A stretch of 33,197 nt of DNA, taken from positions 1 to 33,197 of the forward strand of contig JAJDEC010000287.1 of assembly GCA_029259995.1 (NCBI GenBank), written 5' to 3'. The notes beneath the pieces were generated by a model, which did no database searches, was not told the origin of the DNA, and was given only the letters and a program-made list of their open reading frames with translations. This document shows, one piece after another, positions 6,533-13,639 of the stretch (position 1 is the first letter of the stretch; each line of letters opens with the position of its first letter). This stretch comes from Phycisphaerae bacterium (lineage in GTDB: Bacteria > Planctomycetota > Phycisphaerae > UBA1845 > UTPLA1). The position numbers were made by a program, and so were the translations under genes.

Positions 6533-8200
6533 CTAGCATCGGCCCGCGATACGAACGATCTCTTCGACCGTTGTCAGTCCCTGGCGAATCTTGTTGACGC
6601 CGTCGTCGGCGAGAAATCGCATGCCCCGCTCCTTCGCAGCCGCACGAACGACTTCTGTCGGTTCACCGCGAACGATGAGTTCTCCATATTGGTCATTCAT
6701 CTCGAAAAGCTCGTACACGCCGATTCGCCCGACGTATCCGGTGCCAATACACCGGCGGCAGCCCTTGCCCTTCATCGGCTCGAAATCCAGCGCGTCGGGC
6801 TCGAGTCCGAGTGCCCGCAGATAATGCGCCGGCGGTGTATCCGGCGCCTGACACTCCGGACAAACCCGGCGACAAAGTCGCTGTGCCAGAACAGCAAGCA
6901 GGGACGACGAGATCAGATACTCCGCCACGCCGAGATCGCGGAATCGCGCGATCGCGCTGATGGAGTCGTTCGTGTGGACGGTACTCAGGAGCAAATGCCC
7001 CGTCAGCGCCGCCTGGACAGAGATTTGCGCCGTTTCGCGATCGCGGATTTCGCCGACCATGATGACGTCGGGATCCTGTCGCAACATCGATCGCAGGCCC
7101 GTCGCAAACGTGAGATTCGCTTCCGGATTGACCTGAACCTGGCGAATCGCGCTGGTGCGATACTCAACGGGATCTTCAATCGCGATGATATTCTTCTGCG
7201 GCGACGCGATGACCTTCATCGCGCCATACAAAGTTGTCGACTTCCCCGAGCCCGTTGGGCCCGAGACGAGAATCATCCCGTGTGCATTCGTGACGAGTCG
7301 CTGGAATCGCTCCAGAATCGCCTTGTCCATCCCCAATTCGCCAAGCGATATGGCTTCCGATTCGTTGCGAAGGATTCGAATGACGACGGCCTCGCCGAAA
7401 ATCGACGGAAGGATTGCAATTCGCAGAATGACTTCGGAGGAATCGCATATATGACTGATGGCCCCGTCCTGCGGCGCCCGCGATTGCGAGATGTCCAATC
7501 GGGCCAGCACCTTGATACGTGATACGAGGGCCCGATGCATACCCAGCGGCGGCGCGGCGATCTCGCGGAGGACGCCGTCCACACGAATACGCACGCGAAG
7601 CATCGACTCCGTCGGTTCAATGTGGATGTCCGACGCGCCCTGGCGAATCGACTCGTCGATCAAGTCATTGACGAGTCGGATGACCGGCTGCGATTCGTCG
7701 TCGACCTCTTCGTCGAAAGTGACTTCCATCAGTTGATCAGCGAGCGATGACGACTGGAGGTACTTGCTGGCGCCATAGGCGCGCTCGATCAGGCCGAGGA
7801 TGTCCTTGCGATTGCCGAGGACAACGTCGACTTCCTTCTTCGTCAGACGGCGAGCCTGGTCCACACCCGTGAGATCATTCGGATCCTCCATCACGAGCGT
7901 GATGAGATCGTCGAAATCAAACAACGGAAACATGATGTGACGACGCGCGAGATCCTCGGGAATGATCTCCGCGTTGTCGACCCGCGGAATGAAGTCGGAG
8001 ATATCGCAGAATGACATGCCGAGACGAAGCCCCTCGAGCGAGTGAAGCTGGCTGTCAGTCAGGACGCGCTTCGTTCGCAGGATGGTTCTAAGGTCCGTAT
8101 CCTGCTCAACGGCCAGCGACTCGAACTCCGCAAGACGCTTCGGCTCGATAATTTTCGCTTTTAGTATTTGATCGCGCAAGATGGCGGAGGGATCAAACAT
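6533..8200 (-). CDS. gspE: GspE/PilB-type secretion/pilus assembly ATPase
   Basis: The 555-residue protein has an N-terminal GspE-II/MshEN-type domain (about 1-140) and a C-terminal AAA-like secretion ATPase core. Visible motifs are Walker A GPTGSGKS (314-321), the Asp box IEDPVEYR (341-348), Walker B VIMVGE (379-384), and the His box STVHTND (406-412). A tetracysteine zinc site (C447, C450, C481, C484) is characteristic of extension ATPases of the GspE/PilB group. It powers pseudopilus assembly from the cytoplasmic face. The ATG at 8198-8200 overlaps the end of the PilZ gene by 8 bases, so the two are probably co-translated. No GspE-versus-PilB distinction is possible from sequence alone; the neighbouring GspL-like fusion favours a type II secretion-like machine. 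Confidence 0.95.
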   Translation of the reverse strand: MFDPSAILRDQILKAKIIEPKRLAEFESLAVEQDTDLRTILRTKRVLTDSQLHSLEGLRLGMSFCDISDFIPRVDNAEIIPEDLARRHIMFPLFDFDDLITLVMEDPNDLTGVDQARRLTKKEVDVVLGNRKDILGLIERAYGASKYLQSSSLADQLMEVTFDEEVDDESQPVIRLVNDLIDESIRQGASDIHIEPTESMLRVRIRVDGVLREIAAPPLGMHRALVSRIKVLARLDISQSRAPQDGAISHICDSSEVILRIAILPSIFGEAVVIRILRNESEAISLGELGMDKAILERFQRLVTNAHGMILVSGPTGSGKSTTLYGAMKVIASPQKNIIAIEDPVEYRTSAIRQVQVNPEANLTFATGLRSMLRQDPDVIMVGEIRDRETAQISVQAALTGHLLLSTVHTNDSISAIARFRDLGVAEYLISSSLLAVLAQRLCRRVCPECQAPDTPPAHYLRALGLEPDALDFEPMKGKGCRRCIGTGYVGRIGVYELFEMNDQYGELIVRGEPTEVVRAAAKERGMRFLADDGVNKIRQGLTTVEEIVRIAGRC

Positions 8201-8645
8201 CGGACGGATCCCCCACGGCGACAGCTTCGCGATCCGACTCGGCAGCAGTGCCGGTCACGACAGAGTTGGCGACCTCGATCAGCCGCTTCTCATCGGCGCC
8301 GTTGGCGTCTACGAATTGCAGCCCGATCAGATATGTCGGCTTGTGATCGATCATTTCACAACGACGGGCAATCGCGCGAACCCGAATGACCTCGCTGGCC
8401 ACGCCGGCCACTTGCGAACCCGCCATCACGTGAACGATGACTTTCATTCGTTTGGGGACGAAGATCCCGCACTGAATCCCCAGTCCGCCGCCACTCACGT
8501 CCGTGACGGCGAGTCCCGACTGCGCATCGGGAACGGCAAGCCGGTATTGTTCGGCATGGTCCGCGTGCGGCTCGATTCGGGCCTCAATCGAGACTTCGTG
8601 CCTGACATATTGGCGCGCATGTGTGGCGTCTTGATTCGTGGTCAT
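8193..8645 (-). CDS. PilZ-domain protein
   Basis: The 150-residue product contains an RxxxR-type motif near the N-terminus (RQYVRHE) and a later 'VTDVSGGGLGIQC' segment, which matches the D/N-x-S-x-x-G part of PilZ domains. PilZ proteins bind cyclic di-GMP or, in type IV pilus systems, contact the PilB/FimX machinery. Its place directly before the GspE-like ATPase gene, overlapping by 8 bases, suggests that it controls this machine. The ATG at 8643-8645 was chosen because it overlaps the stop of a preceding small ORF as ATGA. An open extension back to 8792 exists but covers that ORF and is less plausible. The two arginines and the Ser/Gly motif suggest that cyclic di-GMP binding is retained, which is an inference. 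Confidence 0.75.
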   Translation of the reverse strand: MTTNQDATHARQYVRHEVSIEARIEPHADHAEQYRLAVPDAQSGLAVTDVSGGGLGIQCGIFVPKRMKVIVHVMAGSQVAGVASEVIRVRAIARRCEMIDHKPTYLIGLQFVDANGADEKRLIEVANSVVTGTAAESDREAVAVGDPSDV

Positions 8646-8932
8646 ACTGTGGAATTCATCGGGTTCTTGCTCGTGACCATGAAGACATGCGTCAAATAAC
8701 GAATCCCCCGATCCGACGAATCTCGCAAAATCACTGGATTCTCGGGCCACTTGACGACCGATATCAGGGCGGCAGGTCGCGCAATCGAGCATTCACACGG
8801 AATAACAGTCGCCGCATCGAGCGGGATCCGGAACGCCTCCGCGAAAGGGAACGCTGAGAATGTCAATTCGCCCACAGCGAAATCGACGCATCGGGTCCGC
8901 GGATGGGGCGGACATCTGGACGATTTTGGCAC
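8642..8932 (-). CDS. Small unknown protein at head of secretion operon
   Basis: This frame encodes about 96 residues from a GTG at 8930-8932. It ends in TGA at 8642-8644, overlapping the ATG of the PilZ gene as ATGA. The composition is protein-like, with hydrophobic strands alternating with polar turns (for example FAVGELTFSAFPFAEAF and RPAALISVVKWPENPVILR), and not the Arg-rich pattern seen in shadow frames here. I do not recognise a family. No membrane helix or signal peptide is evident. The start is uncertain, since there is no ATG and no clear Shine-Dalgarno; an internal GTG or an upstream CTG are alternatives. The main support is the exact stop/start overlap with a real gene. If real, it is the first gene of the operon and may work with PilZ. 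Confidence 0.5.
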   Translation of the reverse strand: MPKSSRCPPHPRTRCVDFAVGELTFSAFPFAEAFRIPLDAATVIPCECSIARPAALISVVKWPENPVILRDSSDRGIRYLTHVFMVTSKNPMNSTV

Positions 8933-9105
8933 AATCGTGTAAACATGAGCATGTTGAGGCGATGGTTGGTACGACGGCAGGTGCCTGGTTTGCGTTCAGG
9001 ACATATATCGTGCCAATTCCTATCTAGTGTGCAGGGCCTTACTGGATTCTCGGAATACTAAAGTCAGGGCGCTGGTGCCCATCAGTTCGCAGACGGCGGA
9101 TCGAA
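8933..9105. other. Divergent intergenic region, no clear signals
   Basis: This stretch separates the minus-strand secretion operon from the plus-strand lipoprotein gene and should hold promoters for both. I looked for -35/-10 pairs on both strands and found only weak candidates near the AT-richer patch at about 9000-9035. No hairpin terminator or repeat stands out. Confidence 0.4.
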
Positions 9106-9969
9106 ATGCTCGCAATCAACATGCGTCTATCAAGTCGGATTCTCTCAATTTCCCTGCTATTGATCGCTATCGCGCCGTTTTCGGGGTGCACCGATCCGGC
9201 TCAGCGATTTGGTCGCACCTGGTACATCGATGGCGCCGGCAATTGGGGATTCGGCGCAATCGGCGTCCCGAACGGTCTGAAAGATCGTGGCTACAAAGGC
9301 GCCGTCACGAATCATCGATGGTCCCTCACGTTTAATCCGGCCCTCGATCAGACGCTGCGATTCATTGCAAGGGGATCGGGCAAGACGCTGGGCAATGAAA
9401 TCACACGCTACCTGCGCGACAATCCCGGGGCAGACGCCAATATCATCGCCCTGTCCGCAGGCACAGGTGTCGGAATCTGGGCCATCGAGAACGTCGATCC
9501 ACCTTACAAAGTGAACAACTATGTCATGACGGGATCAAGCCTGTCGGCGAAATACGATCTGAACCCCGCGCTACGAAACATGAAGGGCAAGATCATCTGC
9601 TACTACACGTCGAGCGATCCGGTTCTTCAGGGACCCGTGCGCGCGTTGGGAACCATTGACGGCACGTTCGACGATTCGGCCGGCCTCGTCGGCCTCAAGG
9701 GCCCGGGCTCGAAATCGAGTCGCGTCGTCAACATCGGTCGCACCGGCCGCCACGCCAGTCTCGGCTGGACAGGTGGGCATGCAGACTGCGTCACGGAACG
9801 GTTCGTCCGAGGGGAAATTTACAAATATATACTTCGCAGTCCGTCGCGCACGGCCGATCCCACGCCGACAACGGAAAGCGCCGCTCCCTATCGAGCCATC
9901 GTCGGTTCTCCGTCGAGTTCGCCTGAATTATCGATTCTCGCGCACGATTCTCGCGTCAATACACACTGA
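9106..9969 (+). CDS. Lipoprotein with alpha/beta-hydrolase-like triad
   Basis: The 287-residue product has a lipoprotein signal: a basic start, hydrophobic ILSISLLLIAIAP and a lipobox-like FSGC with Cys28. The rest resembles a small alpha/beta hydrolase. A strand leads into IIALSAGTGVG (Ser117 in a degenerate nucleophile elbow, A-x-S-x-G in place of G-x-S-x-G), then YYTSSDPVL (Asp171) and GWTGGHADCV (His225), in the order Ser-Asp-His. The early WYIDGAGN segment could form the oxyanion region. I infer a membrane-anchored periplasmic esterase or related protein; the substrate is unknown. The last 40 residues look disordered. A second in-frame ATG at 9121 gives a more typical signal peptide start (MRLSSR). 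It stands alone, 137 bp before the MacA-like gene. Confidence 0.75.
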   Translation: MLAINMRLSSRILSISLLLIAIAPFSGCTDPAQRFGRTWYIDGAGNWGFGAIGVPNGLKDRGYKGAVTNHRWSLTFNPALDQTLRFIARGSGKTLGNEITRYLRDNPGADANIIALSAGTGVGIWAIENVDPPYKVNNYVMTGSSLSAKYDLNPALRNMKGKIICYYTSSDPVLQGPVRALGTIDGTFDDSAGLVGLKGPGSKSSRVVNIGRTGRHASLGWTGGHADCVTERFVRGEIYKYILRSPSRTADPTPTTESAAPYRAIVGSPSSSPELSILAHDSRVNTH

Positions 9970-10106
9970 CGCTCCGGGCCATTCGCATCGCATCCTGCCT
10001 CGAATTCTGTTGTATATCCGTTATTGTTGGCAGCGTGCGGATTGTCGCCTAAACTTCCCGCAGGTAGTCATTTGCCATTAGGTCCCCCACCGTTGACGGA
10101 TCCGAG

Positions 10107-11513
10107 ATGAAGCTAAAGCTAGTTGTTTTTCTGCTCATCGTCGCCGCGTGCGTCGTCGGTTACATGACGATGACCGGCGGGGAAAACAAGCACGAGATCG
10201 AGTATTCCGAAGTGGTCAGTGGACCACTGACGTTTGCCGTGGAAACGCTTGGCACGCTGGAACCGCTGAGCGAAGTCATCGTGAGTTGCGAGGCGACAGG
10301 CAAGATCGTCGAGATCCTTCGCGACTTTGACGATCCCGTCGAGAAGGACGAAATCATCTGCCGCATCGATCCGGAATTGGTCGACGCCCAGCACGCCCAG
10401 TCCGTCGCGGCCCTCGCCACGGCAGAAAGCGCGGTCGCCGACGCGAAGATCGCATGCGAAGAGCAGCTTTCCCTGCTTCCAGTCCTCACGGAGCGAGCGG
10501 CCCAGGAGCTCGAGTCGGCAAAGTCCGCGCTTGAAATGGCGGAATTCAACTTCCAGCGACTGGATGATCTCTTTAATCGAAAGCAGGCGCCGAAGGCGGA
10601 GTGGCTCGCGACCAAGACGGCGTTCGATCAGGCAAAGGCCGCAGTGAAGATCGCACAAACGGCGTTGCAACAGGCGCAGAATAACGAACGCTTCATGCCG
10701 CCCCGGCTCGACCAGGCCCTCGTCAAGGCCAAATCCGACAAGGCGCGGGCACAGGCGCAGTTCGATACGACCAAGGCGCAGGTCGAGAAATGCGTTATCC
10801 GTTCTCCCATCGACGGTATCGTCCTGACGCGATTCCTCGACGTCGGAACCACTGTTAATCCGACGCTCCAGCCGCCGCCGCTCTTTCTGATCGCGCCGAG
10901 CCTCAGCCGCATGAAAGTCAGCGCTCGCGTCAGCGAGTCGGATATCGCCCACATCGAAGTCGGCCAGAAAGCCACATTTACCGTTGAGGGCAAACAACGA
11001 TCCAACTTCGAAGGCGCAATCCTTCAGAAACGCAACCAGCCCGAAATCATCCAGGGCGTCACGACGTACACCGTGATTCTCGAAGTACAGAATGACGCCA
11101 GGCGAACGCTGCTCCCGGGCATGAGCGTCAACGTCGTGATCGAATGTGTCCGCCACGACAATACGGAGAAGATCGCCAACAAGGCCCTGCGATTCCGTCC
11201 GCCGCTCGAACTCGAAGCACGCCGCAAACTTCTCGACGCGATGGAAGCGGCGTATCCGGCAGAACCGAAGAATTCCGACGGCACTCGCATCGACTATTGC
11301 CAGAAGTCTGCCGCATGGACGTTTGACGAGTTGAACAACACGTGGATGCCAGTTCCGCTGTGGACCGGCGTCACAGACAACTTTGAAACGCAGATCCTCG
11401 ATGGCGCCAAATCAGGCGACAAGTTCGTCCACAAATTCATCGAGAAAAGCTCCGCCGGTTTTAGTCTGAAGGAGGCGATCCGTCAGGCCAACCCGGCCGA
11501 ACGCAGTTTGTGA
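10107..11513 (+). CDS. MacA/HlyD-like periplasmic adaptor of an ABC efflux system
   Basis: This 468-residue membrane-fusion protein starts with one N-terminal helix (KLKLVVFLLIVAACVVGYM). A split lipoyl domain follows: first half about 50-85, second half around CVIRSPIDGIVLTRFLDVGT (about 233-252). Between the halves is a long alpha-helical hairpin (about 95-225, Ala/Gln/Lys/Glu-rich). Beta-barrel and membrane-proximal domains follow to about 350. The last 100 residues, with WTFDELNNTWMPVPLWTG, are an extra C-terminal domain not present in classical MacA. It should link the MacB-like transporter encoded immediately downstream (10-bp gap) to an outer-membrane channel. No TolC-like gene is in the window. 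The substrate cannot be inferred from sequence. Confidence 0.88.
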   Translation: MKLKLVVFLLIVAACVVGYMTMTGGENKHEIEYSEVVSGPLTFAVETLGTLEPLSEVIVSCEATGKIVEILRDFDDPVEKDEIICRIDPELVDAQHAQSVAALATAESAVADAKIACEEQLSLLPVLTERAAQELESAKSALEMAEFNFQRLDDLFNRKQAPKAEWLATKTAFDQAKAAVKIAQTALQQAQNNERFMPPRLDQALVKAKSDKARAQAQFDTTKAQVEKCVIRSPIDGIVLTRFLDVGTTVNPTLQPPPLFLIAPSLSRMKVSARVSESDIAHIEVGQKATFTVEGKQRSNFEGAILQKRNQPEIIQGVTTYTVILEVQNDARRTLLPGMSVNVVIECVRHDNTEKIANKALRFRPPLELEARRKLLDAMEAAYPAEPKNSDGTRIDYCQKSAAWTFDELNNTWMPVPLWTGVTDNFETQILDGAKSGDKFVHKFIEKSSAGFSLKEAIRQANPAERSL

Positions 11514-11523
11514 TCCGACACGT

Positions 11524-12333
11524 ATGCCTGACGCCCCCGCCATTCATTCTGCCCCCATCGTCTCCACGATCGACGATCCGAGCCGGCCGATCACAGTCAA
11601 GCTGCGCGATCTGCACAAGACCTATGACTCCGGCGCCAACGCCGTCCACGCCGTTCGCGGCCTGAACGTCGACATTCCCGAGGGCCAGTACATCTCGATC
11701 ATGGGGGCCAGCGGTTCGGGCAAGTCGACGTTGCTCAACATTCTGGGCGCTTTGGATGTCCCATCGAAGGGCACGTATCACTTAGCCGGCAAGCTGACGA
11801 GCAAGCAGAGTCGTGACGAACTCGCAGCGCTGCGGAACGAGTACATCGGTTTCATCTTTCAGAACTTCAACCTGCTGACGCGCAGCACGGCCGTCGAAAA
11901 TGTCGAATTGCCGATGGTTTACGCCGGCGTGCCGACGCGAAAACGCCGCGCAGCCGCCCTCGCCGCCCTCGATAAAGTCGGCCTCGCCGATCGCGCAAAC
12001 CACCTGCCCTCGGAAATGTCCGGCGGCCAGCAGCAGCGCGTCGCCATCGCCCGATCCCTCGTCAATACGCCGCGCGTCCTGCTCGCCGATGAACCAACAG
12101 GCAATCTCGATACCCACACGAGCGGCGAGATCATGAAGATTCTCGACGAACTGCATACGAAAGACGGCCTGACGATCATCATCGTCACGCACGATCCCGG
12201 CGTCGCCGAATTCACGGAACGCGTTGTCGTCCTGCGCGACGGTCACATCATCGCGGATCAGGCAACACCGCGTTGCGGCGGACCGGCCGTGCCCGATGTT
12301 CGCGCCCTGTCCATGTCCATACCGGAGGCGTAA
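11524..12333 (+). CDS. MacB/LolD-type ABC transporter ATP-binding protein
   Basis: The 269-residue protein has all ABC ATPase motifs: Walker A GASGSGKS (61-68), Q-loop Gln113 (FQNFNLL), signature SGGQQQRVAIA (166-176), Walker B VLLADEP with Glu190, D-loop GNLD, and H-loop His223 (VTHDP). The 'FIFQNFNLLTRSTAVENVELPM' type sequence places it in the MacB/LolD/FtsE-like group that partners FtsX-fold permeases. An N-terminal extension of about 25 residues precedes the domain. The gene lies 10 bp after the MacA-like adaptor and 3 bp before the permease gene, so the three form one transport operon. In Escherichia coli MacB, ATPase and permease are one polypeptide; here they are separate. Confidence 0.95.
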   Translation: MPDAPAIHSAPIVSTIDDPSRPITVKLRDLHKTYDSGANAVHAVRGLNVDIPEGQYISIMGASGSGKSTLLNILGALDVPSKGTYHLAGKLTSKQSRDELAALRNEYIGFIFQNFNLLTRSTAVENVELPMVYAGVPTRKRRAAALAALDKVGLADRANHLPSEMSGGQQQRVAIARSLVNTPRVLLADEPTGNLDTHTSGEIMKILDELHTKDGLTIIIVTHDPGVAEFTERVVVLRDGHIIADQATPRCGGPAVPDVRALSMSIPEA

Positions 12334-12339
12334 GCGTTG
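12324..12339 (+). promoter_or_regulatory. Shine-Dalgarno that decides a TTG start
   Basis: GGAGG at 12324-12328 lies within the last codons of the ATPase gene, eight bases before TTG 12337-12339. The spacing is ideal and supports the TTG start of the permease, coupled to translation of the ATPase. Confidence 0.7.
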
Positions 12340-13560
12340 TTCGCACTGTGGATCGAATGCTTCAAGATGGGACTTCGCGAGCTGTGGCGGCATCGCCTGC
12401 GCAGCTTCCTCACGATGATCGGCATGATCATGGGCGTGAGTGTCGTCATCATCTGCGTCAGCGTCGTCCAGGGCGTCAAGGACTCGCTGATCGGCGATAT
12501 CCGCAAGGCCGGCAAGAACATGATGTTCGTCTTCACGGAGGACACGCGCAAGGGCATCGGCACCATCGGCATCCAGGCCAACACGAATCTCAGCCGCGAC
12601 GACGCCGAAGCCATCGAAATCGAATGCGACGGCGTCTCGATGGCCAGCGGCGTGCAAGGCAGCAACGTCCTCATCGTCAGCGATACGAATACGGCGACCG
12701 TGCCAATTACTGGCGCCGATCACAAGTACACGGCCATCCGTAACTGGGGCATCGAACAGGGCCGCGATCTCGAACCGTTCGACTTGATCGCTTCGCGCCG
12801 CGTCTGCCTCATCGGTCAGACGACGATGCGCGAATTGTTCGGTGATCGGAACGCGATCAATCGAACCGTGCGCATCGGTCGAATCAATCTGAAAATCGTC
12901 GGCGTCCTCGAACCCAAGGGCGTTAACCCACTCGGCATGGACGAGGACAACGCACTGATCGTGCCGCTTCCGATCATGCTTCGCGACATCATGAATCGCC
13001 GCGAGCCCGACGCCATCCTCTGCTCAGCCAAGAGCGATGACGATGTTGAGTTCGCCGTACAGCAGATCACGCAGCTCCTTCGCCAGCGCCACAAACTAGG
13101 TGACGCGGACCGGAATGACTTTCGTGTTTCCACGTTGAAGGAAAAGGAAGAGCAGGCACGAACCATCAGTAATCAGATGACGCTGTTGATGTTTTTCCTT
13201 GCGCTCGTCAGCCTCATGGTCGGCGGCGTCGGCATCATGAACATCATGCTCGTGTCCGTCACGGAACGAACTCGAGAGATCGGCATTCGCATGGCGATCG
13301 GCGCATCAACCAAGGCCATCAATCGGCAGTTTCTGATCGAAGCCGCCGTCATCTCCACGGCGGGCGGAACTGTGGGCATCGTGCTCGGCGTGTCCGGCGC
13401 CGCGTATATTTCCAGCGCGATCGGTGTCCAGCCATTGATGTCCCCGACGATTGTCGCCATCGCCTTCGTCTTTTCGGCCGGCGTCGGCGTATTGTTCGGG
13501 CTGCTTCCGGCCCGTCGAGCGGCCGGGCTGAATCCGATCGACGCACTACGGCACGACTGA
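12337..13560 (+). CDS. MacB-like FtsX-fold ABC permease
   Basis: The 407-residue permease has an N-terminal membrane helix (about 22-45, FLTMIGMIMGVSVVIICVSV), a large periplasmic MacB-PCD domain (about 50-270), and three C-terminal helices (about 282-400). The latter include 'GGVGIMNIMLVSVTERTREIGIRMAIGAS', the coupling segment typical of MacB/LolC/FtsX permeases, and end in PARRAAGLNPIDALRHD. Together with the preceding ATPase and MacA-like adaptor it should form a mechanotransmission-type transporter acting from the periplasm. The start appears to be TTG at 12337-12339, with GGAGG at 12324-12328 eight bases upstream. The next ATG (12367) lacks a Shine-Dalgarno and would cut the amphipathic N-terminus. 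Confidence 0.93.
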   Translation: MFALWIECFKMGLRELWRHRLRSFLTMIGMIMGVSVVIICVSVVQGVKDSLIGDIRKAGKNMMFVFTEDTRKGIGTIGIQANTNLSRDDAEAIEIECDGVSMASGVQGSNVLIVSDTNTATVPITGADHKYTAIRNWGIEQGRDLEPFDLIASRRVCLIGQTTMRELFGDRNAINRTVRIGRINLKIVGVLEPKGVNPLGMDEDNALIVPLPIMLRDIMNRREPDAILCSAKSDDDVEFAVQQITQLLRQRHKLGDADRNDFRVSTLKEKEEQARTISNQMTLLMFFLALVSLMVGGVGIMNIMLVSVTERTREIGIRMAIGASTKAINRQFLIEAAVISTAGGTVGIVLGVSGAAYISSAIGVQPLMSPTIVAIAFVFSAGVGVLFGLLPARRAAGLNPIDALRHD

Positions 13561-13639
13561 TCACGCGTTGAATCCCGACGCCGCCGCATTACGATGTCGA
13601 ATGGAATTGCCCGATTCGCCGTAATCGATCCAGGACACC

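Noticed and set aside
5930-7522. 530-codon plus-strand open frame
   Set aside because: It is antisense to the clear gspF and gspE genes, is Arg/His/Asp-rich without domains, and arises from their codon bias.
10119-11156. 345-codon minus-strand open frame
   Set aside because: It mirrors the MacA-like coiled coil in a shadow frame and has no independent start signal.
11782-12723. 313-codon minus-strand open frame
   Set aside because: It is antisense to the ABC ATPase and permease; the His/Asp-rich text reflects reversed codons.
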